Of a stretch of 55,679 nucleotides of DNA, positions 43,555 to 50,124 are shown piece after piece. The translations under genes and the position numbers were made by a program. The stretch is from NCBI GenBank assembly GCA_017395045.1, contig JAFPWG010000023.1:1-55679 (forward strand). The letters are read 5' to 3'. Numbering within the stretch: position 1 is the stretch's first letter; each line of letters begins with the position of its first letter. The notes below the pieces were generated by a model. That model had not been told where the DNA came from. It worked only from the letters and a program-made list of their open reading frames with translations, and ran no database searches. The stretch is from Bacteroidales bacterium. GTDB lineage: Bacteria > Bacteroidota > Bacteroidia > Bacteroidales > UBA932.

Positions 43555-43560
43555 TCGTAT

Positions 43561-43604
43561 TAAAAAAGGTCTTGCCCAATAACTCCTTATCAGACAAGAC
43601 CTTT
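43561..43604 (-). terminator. Terminator of ompA
   Basis: On the minus strand AAAGGTCTTG (43604-43595) pairs with CAAGACCTTT (43574-43565) over ten bases with a 20-base loop, followed by a T run. It begins about 20 bases after the ompA stop and separates it from the polysaccharide operon. Confidence 0.8.
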
Positions 43605-43624
43605 ATTAAGAGCGAACTATCGCC

Positions 43625-44626
43625 TTACTTCAGGCGGAATTCGATACGGCGGTTCTGGTGACGGAGCTCGGCGGTGCTGTTGTCAGTGACCGGACGGGTC
43701 TTACCGTAACCGATGGGCTCGAGTTTGCAGACGACGCCCTGATCCTTCAGGTAGTTCACAACCGTATTCGCACGGTTCTCGGAGAGCTTCTGGTTGTAAG
43801 CCTCGGAACCCACGCTGTCGGTGTGGCCTTCCACGATGATGTCGGCCTTCGGATGCTGCTTGAGGATGGCGGCGACCTGGTTCAGGACCGGGATGGCCTC
43901 CTCGGTGAGGTCGTACTTGTCGAAGTCGAAGAGAACGACGTCGCTCAGGATCTTGTTGATGTCGTCGATGGCGTCCTTGATGTAGACGGTGTCCACACGG
44001 ACCTTCTCCACGACCACGGTGTCGTGCTTGATCACCTCGACCGGCTCGTAAACAACGGTAGGCTCCACGACGGGCTTCTTCTTGCTGCCCAGGTTGATCA
44101 CGATGCCCAGGGTACCGGACATGGTGCTGCCGATGTTGCGGCGGCCCTCGTTGAAGAGGTCGTGGGTCATGGCCATGGCCTTGATGTCAGGGACGATGGC
44201 GATGCGCTTGGTGATCTGGATGGGGGTCATGAGACCGATACCACCCGCGACGCCGCCCTTGTCGATATGGGCATAACCGGCGTGGATGTAGGGAACGAAC
44301 CAGTTGGCGACGTTGAAGAGGAGGTCGGCGTGACCGTAGTCGAAACGGCTCTGGCCGTAAGCGGTGTACTGGTTGGAGGTGCTGAGGCCCTGGTAACCTA
44401 CGCGGAAACCGGCGAACTCATTGAACCACTTGCCGATGTACACATCCAGTGCGGTGCCGGCTCCCTTGTGGGAGAACTCGCGGCTCTCGTACTTCTGGCC
44501 GTCACGGGAGAAGTTCATGCCACCGCCGATACCGCCGAACCAATAGTTGTTGCCGTCGCCCTGGGCGAAGGCGTTGATGCTTGCAGCGAGCGCGATGCTC
44601 AGCGCAACGATTCTCTTGAATTTCAT
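43625..44626 (-). CDS. OmpA family outer-membrane protein
   Basis: 333 residues. Signal peptide MKFKRIVALSIALAASINAFAQ; an N-terminal eight-strand barrel (about 25-180); a linker with repeated Val/Asp/Thr (HDTVVVEKVRVDTVYIKD); then the OmpA C-terminal peptidoglycan-binding domain with VVLFDFDKYDLTEEA and IIVEGHTDSVGSEAYNQKL, ENRANTVVNYL and the closing RHQNRRIEFRLK. It links the outer membrane to peptidoglycan. It forms a short operon with the barrel gene upstream (27-base gap) and ends at a strong terminator. Confidence 0.93.
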   Translation of the reverse strand: MKFKRIVALSIALAASINAFAQGDGNNYWFGGIGGGMNFSRDGQKYESREFSHKGAGTALDVYIGKWFNEFAGFRVGYQGLSTSNQYTAYGQSRFDYGHADLLFNVANWFVPYIHAGYAHIDKGGVAGGIGLMTPIQITKRIAIVPDIKAMAMTHDLFNEGRRNIGSTMSGTLGIVINLGSKKKPVVEPTVVYEPVEVIKHDTVVVEKVRVDTVYIKDAIDDINKILSDVVLFDFDKYDLTEEAIPVLNQVAAILKQHPKADIIVEGHTDSVGSEAYNQKLSENRANTVVNYLKDQGVVCKLEPIGYGKTRPVTDNSTAELRHQNRRIEFRLK

Positions 44627-44653
44627 AGGATATCTGATTTTTGTTTTTGTCGA

Positions 44654-45400
44654 TTAGAAACGGAACAGCACGCCGAGTTGGACCGGAGTGCGTAGGTCGA
44701 ACGGGAAACCGGCGATACCGGTGCCGCGGCCGGCGCCCGGATCGTCCGACACGGGAGGCTCCATGCCGTTGAACCAGTCGGTGTAGGCCTCGAGGCTGCA
44801 GTCGAGGAACAGGCCCAGTCCGCTGGTGAAATCATACTCGAGGATGGCGCCGAAACGGAAGGCGAAAGCGTTGTTGGTCTCCTTGATGTGCTGCCAGGGA
44901 TGGAACTTCTCCTCCGCCTGCCAGGTGTGGTTACGCTCGGTACCGTAACCTTCCGGCTTGGAGAAACCGAAGGAGCGGCCGTAGCCGATACCACCGTAGA
45001 TCTTGGGGCTGAATGCCCTTTCGATCGCGTTGAGGCCGTTGATGTCGATCACGAGGTCCGCAAAGGCGCTGATGCTCTTGAAATCGTACGGATAGAAGCC
45101 GTGGGAGGCAGTCTGCACGGTGTTGCAGGCGCTGCGGTTCAGGCCGTATTCGACAGTGGCGCGGACGCCGTAGATCTCATCGAAGTTGTAACCGACGGAG
45201 AGGCCGGCATTGTAGGTAATGAGTTTGGTGCCCAGATGGTTGTACCGATACGAGAACGCGTTCTCATTGGACTGGTACATCGGGCCGCCCTGGACCGAAA
45301 CATACCAGCGACCGGCCGGATTGTACGGGGAGTACTCCTGGGCGCACAGCACACTTGCCCCGAAAAGCAGGGCTGCGGAAATAGTCAATAACTTTCGCAT
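44654..45400 (-). CDS. Outer-membrane beta-barrel protein
   Basis: 248 residues. Signal peptide MRKLLTISAALLFGASVLCAQ, then alternating aromatic strands (RWYVSVQGGPMYQ, YNAGLSVGYNFDEIYG, AFAFRFGAILEYDF) and a terminal Phe (LGVLFRF), the features of a porin-like or OmpW/OmpA-type eight-strand barrel. No further domain is seen. Cotranscribed with ompA from a promoter at 45517-45548. Role unknown; probably structural. Confidence 0.8.
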   Translation of the reverse strand: MRKLLTISAALLFGASVLCAQEYSPYNPAGRWYVSVQGGPMYQSNENAFSYRYNHLGTKLITYNAGLSVGYNFDEIYGVRATVEYGLNRSACNTVQTASHGFYPYDFKSISAFADLVIDINGLNAIERAFSPKIYGGIGYGRSFGFSKPEGYGTERNHTWQAEEKFHPWQHIKETNNAFAFRFGAILEYDFTSGLGLFLDCSLEAYTDWFNGMEPPVSDDPGAGRGTGIAGFPFDLRTPVQLGVLFRF

Positions 45401-45492
45401 AGGATATTAAATATTTAGATAACTCGTTGAGGTAGAGGACTTTAACGGCTTCGCCCTTGCCCACCATGGCGGCAGGCACTAAGGAGAATCAC

Positions 45493-45510
45493 GAAATGGG
45501 GGTCCATTTC
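45493..45510 (-). promoter_or_regulatory. Stem-loop at the predicted 5' end of the barrel/ompA mRNA
   Basis: A perfect seven-base hairpin (GAAATGG, four-base loop, CCATTTC on the minus strand) begins at the predicted first transcribed base. Hairpins at the very 5' end often protect abundant outer-membrane mRNAs from decay. The untranslated leader to 45400 is about 110 bases. Confidence 0.45.
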
Positions 45511-45516
45511 ATATCG

Positions 45517-45548
45517 CAAAAGTAAGATATTTCCGGTGAAAAACCAAA
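45517..45548 (-). promoter_or_regulatory. Promoter of the barrel/ompA operon
   Basis: Minus strand TTTG (45548-45545), 20 bases, TACTTTTG (45524-45517). Predicted start near 45510. Confidence 0.6.
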
Positions 45549-45569
45549 TTTTCCTGTCGCTCTTTTCCC

Positions 45570-45609
45570 GATAAAACAAACGAGGGAGGCCCAGCGCGGG
45601 TCTCCCTCG
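45570..45609 (-). terminator. Terminator of the fimbrial operon
   Basis: Eight-base stem CGAGGGAG/CTCCCTCG (45609-45602 with 45588-45581) with an additional CCC/GGG pairing in the loop, followed on the minus strand by TTTGTTTT. It lies about 70 bases after the fimbrillin stop at 45678. The arms share the CGAGGGAGACC core with the hairpin at 47207-47236. Confidence 0.75.
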
Positions 45610-45677
45610 GATGATAAGGGATGATCTCGATGGGCCGGCAGTCTCGTATATACCTGGATGCCGGTGACACGAGGAGT

Positions 45678-47027
45678 TTAGTCCTCCTGCTCCCAGGCGA
45701 TATCTAATTCGGTGATATACAACGTCTTGTCATAACTGCACAGGCCTATATACTCCCAGTCGTCCTCGATGTAGAAGTCGGTCATCGGCCAGCCCATGGA
45801 AAGGGAGCCCAGAAGCGTACCTTGCATGGAATCGGAATACAGGTCATCGACAGACTTGTAAGGAGTATGGCTGCCGAAGATTTGCAAGACACGTCCGTTC
45901 GCCGTGGAGCCGTTCCAGATCGCGGATACCTTCCGGACCTTTCCGCCGGAAGTAGTGGTGACAATCCCGGCGTGATTATCGTCGTTGAGCTGGATGGATG
46001 CGTTTCCACTAGCGGTATAGCCGGCGTAAACGGCCTTGCTGGCGGACCCGGGCATATCGTTCCATTTCTTATAGGAGGCGCCGATCAGGGCGGGATTGAC
46101 CTGGAGCCACTCGATCGTCAGTTCATCCACTTTCAGGGATGCCAGGAGCGCATCCTCTGAACGCTTCGCTGTGCCCAAATCCACGTAGATCGTCCGGGAA
46201 TGGGAGCGGGCAAAGGTAAGCTCCGGAATTTCCTTCGTATATTCGGCCGCATTCGTCGTCACCGTCAAGGTTCCCTTGAACGTACCGGGAAGGACGACCA
46301 TCTTGACAGGCTTAGCTTCCTCCCTGGTATAGGCGACATCGACTTTCTCGTCCACGCGGACGGAAGTGAGCGGGGCCTCTTTGGAACCGGTGTCGGTCGC
46401 GAGTATGAGCGTCCCCTCATCCCCTTCGGCCACGGCTGTCAGGTCGATGTAACCGGTACCGGCAATGGGCGCCGATGCATCGAGCCGGATGGATTTGACC
46501 TTCTCGAGCCGGGGCGAGAATTCGGAGGACCAGACCTTGAAGTTAATGAGGGATCCGAGGTTCAGGAACTGGATCTGCCCGTTACCCTCCGAGCCGATGT
46601 CCTCCTTCACCTCGAACGGAACACCGACGAGCGGCATGGCCGAAGACTGGGCGCCGCCCTGGGTATTGTCCAGGGAGATCTGCACCTTATCCGGAGCTTC
46701 ATTCGCGACTTCGGGGTCGTAAGGGAACCAGGCATAGGCCCTCGTCCCGGCCGGAATCGCCGACCCGCTGTACAGGACGACCGTCTTGGGAGACGTGGAC
46801 ACGTCCACCTTCGCACTGCCCGCGTAACTGCCGACGATCATACCCACCTCGTCGCCTTCCGCCCATTCGACATTCGTGTCGCCGATGACGGCACGGGTTT
46901 CATCGTCGATGTTGAAGGAGTACTTGTACCCCCCTTCCCGCGGCTGGTCCGTTTCCATGTCGCGGCAACCGGCCAAAGCAAGCCCGGCCAGGGCGATGAC
47001 GGCTATAGATTTGAAAGACTTTCTCAT
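45678..47027 (-). CDS. Fimbrillin-like lipoprotein (Mfa_like_1 type)
   Basis: 449 residues. Lipobox LAGC (Cys21); DDETRAVIGD with Arg45, matching the Arg-protease processing point of FimA-type pilins. The N-terminal part (VEWAEGDEVGMIVGSY, AYAWFPYD, FLNLGSLINFKVWS) is typical of fimbrillin N-terminal beta-sandwiches. The C-terminal 130 residues form a separate domain (LTIEWLQVNPALI, FYIEDDWEYIGLCSYDKTLYI) that I do not recognise. It is preceded by a 46-residue peptide gene 12 bases upstream, and both are bounded by related hairpins. It may be an accessory or tip subunit. Confidence 0.75.
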   Translation of the reverse strand: MRKSFKSIAVIALAGLALAGCRDMETDQPREGGYKYSFNIDDETRAVIGDTNVEWAEGDEVGMIVGSYAGSAKVDVSTSPKTVVLYSGSAIPAGTRAYAWFPYDPEVANEAPDKVQISLDNTQGGAQSSAMPLVGVPFEVKEDIGSEGNGQIQFLNLGSLINFKVWSSEFSPRLEKVKSIRLDASAPIAGTGYIDLTAVAEGDEGTLILATDTGSKEAPLTSVRVDEKVDVAYTREEAKPVKMVVLPGTFKGTLTVTTNAAEYTKEIPELTFARSHSRTIYVDLGTAKRSEDALLASLKVDELTIEWLQVNPALIGASYKKWNDMPGSASKAVYAGYTASGNASIQLNDDNHAGIVTTTSGGKVRKVSAIWNGSTANGRVLQIFGSHTPYKSVDDLYSDSMQGTLLGSLSMGWPMTDFYIEDDWEYIGLCSYDKTLYITELDIAWEQED

Positions 47028-47039
47028 AGTTCCAGCCGA

Positions 47040-47180
47040 TTAAAGATCAACCTCCTCATCCTCGATGAACGTCTCGGTGTTTTCCTCCTTGCTGAATCTG
47101 TCTAGGGAGGCCAGGTAATTCTCCTCGAAACGGATCTCAAGGAGCTCTGTTTCAGGAGCTGAATAGGTGTTTTTTAACAT
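47040..47180 (-). CDS. 46-residue peptide upstream of fimbrillin
   Basis: ATG 47180 to TAA 47040. The peptide opens MLKNTYSAPETELLEI and continues FEENYLASLD, ending in an acidic tail (FIEDEEVDL). No signal peptide. It resembles the 62-residue peptide at 55267-55455 in having Tyr-x-x-Pro near the start followed by Glu/Leu and a Leu-Ala-Ser/Gly turn, and both stand directly before a fimbrillin gene. Such short acidic ORFs are common in Bacteroidales fimbrial loci, but I know of no function. Real because of its position, codon usage and similarity to the other copy. Confidence 0.6.
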   Translation of the reverse strand: MLKNTYSAPETELLEIRFEENYLASLDRFSKEENTETFIEDEEVDL

Positions 47181-47206
47181 GTTGACTTTCAGTTGAGTTT
47201 ATAGAA

Positions 47207-47236
47207 TCGAGGGAGACCATGGCAGGTCTCCCTCGA
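47207..47236. terminator. Perfect hairpin between fimbrial genes
   Basis: A 12-base perfect inverted repeat (TCGAGGGAGACC, six-base loop). It follows the 47255 stop by about 20 bases. The following sequence on the minus strand (TTCTAT) is a poor T run, so it may only partly stop transcription and so lower expression of the downstream pair. Confidence 0.55.
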
Positions 47237-47254
47237 GATACAGAGTGAATCCGA

Positions 47255-50104
47255 TTAGTTAGCGGGTGCGTAGGTTACCTGGATATTTGTTATTCTGCGA
47301 CCTTGGTTATTTCCATTATTGCTACTGGTATACGTCACGGAATTCGTTGAGTTAACGGTCCAGGTTACCGTATTTCCGGAGATAGTCCGGGTCCCGGTAG
47401 AAACACGAGGATTATTATCAACGTAATTATTTGCATAGGTGATGACAACGGTGGTGATCCTCATCCCGCTGACCGGTGTAATGGTAATCGTACCATAATT
47501 ACCGTTGTTGGAAGTACGGATATAAGTATTGTTGTTAGCCTTGTAACAATTCGCGAGGTTGACTGTGATATAGCCATCCGTTGACGTCGCCGAAGCGGAT
47601 CCGTTGATAGTATTACCAAACGCATTGTACGCGAAACTCGCAGGAGAGGCTGAAACGCGGCGCTGGATAATGGTCGTCGATGCCGTAGCTGCAGGGTCGC
47701 TCATGGTGGCGGTAACCGTGAACGAGCGCTGGTTGTTTGTCGTATTGGCCGGCAGGGTAACCGTCAGTGCCTGCGTTCCGGTTCCGGAAGTGGCAGACAG
47801 AGTAGGATTCGTACCAGTGGGACCAGTAACTGCCGCCGTCCAAGCCCTTCCTTCCTCGGCGTGGATTGTGACTGTCGCCGTAGTCGCACTGCCAATGATC
47901 GTTGAATTCTCCGTAGTAACCGAGAACTCAAGCGGGTTATGGACAACCGTCACCGTATGATTCGTTCCATTATACCGGACCGTCGCCGTTCGGGTCACAG
48001 AAGCGGTCGTGCTGTTGTTGGCCGGGAAGTTCAGGATAAAGGTTCCGTTGCCCGTGCCGCCGGTAAAGGCAGTACCATCTTCATCCGTAATCGAAGTGAT
48101 GCCACTGCCAGCAGTGACCGTCCAACTCTTGCCATTCGGCGACGCAAACTCGACCTCGACCTTCACAGACGTCGCATTGAACGGAACCGTGGTCTTGACC
48201 GGATTCACGTACATGCCGTCGTTGAGCAGGTTGATGCTCTGGGTCTTGAAGTATTCGTTCGCCACGTAGATTGTCGTCGCACTGGCGGCCTTGTTGGTCT
48301 TGAACTCGGTAGTGATGGTATGGTCCGCGAGATATTCGCTTTCGTTGACCGTACGGACGAAGTAGAAGGAGTTCGTTGTCCCGTCCACGATGCTCTTGTC
48401 AGTCTTGACCGGCACGATGATTTCGTTCTCGTCACCGTCGAAGCCGGTGGAGTAGAGCGTATGGTTGATATCCTCGATATAGAACTCAAGCGGGAACATG
48501 GATGACGGAAGGTTGTCGGGAAGACCGATGCCCAGAACCGTGGAGGCTCCTTGGCCGGAAACCTGCTTGGGAACAAGGCTCAGTTCCATGTTCATCTTTT
48601 TCATTACACGGAGCGTGATGTCGCGATAGAGCGTCGACTTGTCATCACCTTCCACGCCGTTGTCAGCCTTGATCTGAAGGACGGATACAAGGTCGGTCGT
48701 CTCACTCTGTTCGTTCAGTTCAAACTCATAGACGTAGGCGCCGGTCTGCGTGCTGGTGGGAGCCAGCGTGATTTCCGTTCCCTCCTTAAGGGCCGTTCCC
48801 TGCGTCTTGATGCTGATGGAAATCTTGGAATTGTCCACGACACCGGTCGTCACATCGGGAACATAATAGACCCACAGGCTCTTTTTGCCGCCGGAAGTGA
48901 AGTTCTTTTCCACATACTCCACATATAGGCGGGAAGTACCATCGGAAATGTCGGTCAACTTCTGTGCTTCCGTGGACAGGGACACATTACCGCCAGAGTC
49001 CCGGTTCATGGCCTCGGTCGGAGATTTTGCGCCACGGTTGCCCACTTTGTGAATCCTCACCTGATAGATATAGTTGCGGTAGATCGGGAAATATCCGCCC
49101 ACGGCTTCGTCCATCAAGTCGATACGATAGTATGTAAAGTAAGAGTCCGGATTAGTTTGTCCTTCCTCAATGTATTGACCTTTAATCAGCAGACAGGTTG
49201 CTTTTTGGGAACCAGGATGCGGACGCTCGTAGACAAAAATCGGAGCTGAAACGGCCGTATTGACAGCACTCTCATCAGGGATGGTGAAATCCATTGGGTC
49301 GTCTTCAAAGAGGAATCCATCATAAACTTCCGTCCCATTGACCATCTTACCTGTTTCCGGGTCATACTCGTAATCTTTGTAGTCGTCTACAAAACCATTG
49401 GCCATCGGAGCGACTGAACCGACGGTCGGCTTGTTGACGAGCGTCCAGGTGACATTCGTCAGATTCTCGACCGTATCATCGATAAGAAGTCTGACTTCTG
49501 CAAAGTTGCGGACCAAAACCAGATCCTCGAACAGATGGGCCGTTCCGTCACTCGGGATGTAGTTGCCTTCGTCGTCGGTCTGCATGATGCCGTTGTCATC
49601 AAGCTGGGTCAGGATCCCGTCCGGCATGATGATACGGGCCCAGTAAGAACCGACCGGAGACTGGGAACGCATCTCGGCCATGATCGAATCCTCATCCTGG
49701 TCCACGAAAGGAATGCTCGCGGGACCATTGGCGATGATATGCACGTGGGCTTCGCCTTCGTACACCGGAAGCAGGACCTTGAAATAATAGGTCTGATCGT
49801 TTACAGTCGCGTAGTTTGCAACCGGATTGCCCTCGGCATCCACCGGCTCCGCCAAGGCATAAGCCTGTGGATAACCGGAAGTACCGAACACCGCCACGTG
49901 GATGTCCTTGATGCTCGGGGTGTCGGAGAAATCGCCGAGCGCCCGGGTATGGGCCTGGAGCATCGGGATATCAGCCTTCATCGTAATGGCCACAAGACCG
50001 GTGGGCTCGACGTCTTTCTTGGTCTCGAGGGCTTCATACTCTGTCTTGGTGCAGGAAACAAGGCCAAGCAGGAGCGATGAAAGAATGTATAGTGTCTTTT
50101 TCAT
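47255..50104 (-). CDS. Large fimbrial lipoprotein with Ig-like C-terminal repeats
   Basis: 949 residues. Lipobox LVSC (Cys18); HTRALGDF with Arg54 in the fimbrillin processing position. Residues 35-400 resemble the Mfa2/FimB-type anchor or accessory fimbrillin, with IKDIHVAVFGTSGYPQ and FEDLVLVRNFAEVRLLIDD and a YFPIYRNYIYQVRIHKV strand. Further beta domains follow (400-640), then BACON/BIG-like repeats at about 650-830 (VEVEFASPNGKSWTVTAG; ATVTIHAEEGRAWTAAVTG) and a Thr/Asn-rich C-terminus. A pilus tip or surface anchor role is likely. The next gene in the operon ends 20 bases upstream of its start. Confidence 0.75.
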   Translation of the reverse strand: MKKTLYILSSLLLGLVSCTKTEYEALETKKDVEPTGLVAITMKADIPMLQAHTRALGDFSDTPSIKDIHVAVFGTSGYPQAYALAEPVDAEGNPVANYATVNDQTYYFKVLLPVYEGEAHVHIIANGPASIPFVDQDEDSIMAEMRSQSPVGSYWARIIMPDGILTQLDDNGIMQTDDEGNYIPSDGTAHLFEDLVLVRNFAEVRLLIDDTVENLTNVTWTLVNKPTVGSVAPMANGFVDDYKDYEYDPETGKMVNGTEVYDGFLFEDDPMDFTIPDESAVNTAVSAPIFVYERPHPGSQKATCLLIKGQYIEEGQTNPDSYFTYYRIDLMDEAVGGYFPIYRNYIYQVRIHKVGNRGAKSPTEAMNRDSGGNVSLSTEAQKLTDISDGTSRLYVEYVEKNFTSGGKKSLWVYYVPDVTTGVVDNSKISISIKTQGTALKEGTEITLAPTSTQTGAYVYEFELNEQSETTDLVSVLQIKADNGVEGDDKSTLYRDITLRVMKKMNMELSLVPKQVSGQGASTVLGIGLPDNLPSSMFPLEFYIEDINHTLYSTGFDGDENEIIVPVKTDKSIVDGTTNSFYFVRTVNESEYLADHTITTEFKTNKAASATTIYVANEYFKTQSINLLNDGMYVNPVKTTVPFNATSVKVEVEFASPNGKSWTVTAGSGITSITDEDGTAFTGGTGNGTFILNFPANNSTTASVTRTATVRYNGTNHTVTVVHNPLEFSVTTENSTIIGSATTATVTIHAEEGRAWTAAVTGPTGTNPTLSATSGTGTQALTVTLPANTTNNQRSFTVTATMSDPAATASTTIIQRRVSASPASFAYNAFGNTINGSASATSTDGYITVNLANCYKANNNTYIRTSNNGNYGTITITPVSGMRITTVVITYANNYVDNNPRVSTGTRTISGNTVTWTVNSTNSVTYTSSNNGNNQGRRITNIQVTYAPAN

Positions 50105-50124
50105 ATTTCAATCAGTTTTATTGA

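Noticed and set aside
43523-43597. N-terminal extension of the membrane acyltransferase from TTG 43597
   Set aside because: The codon lies within the ompA terminator and upstream of the -7 box.
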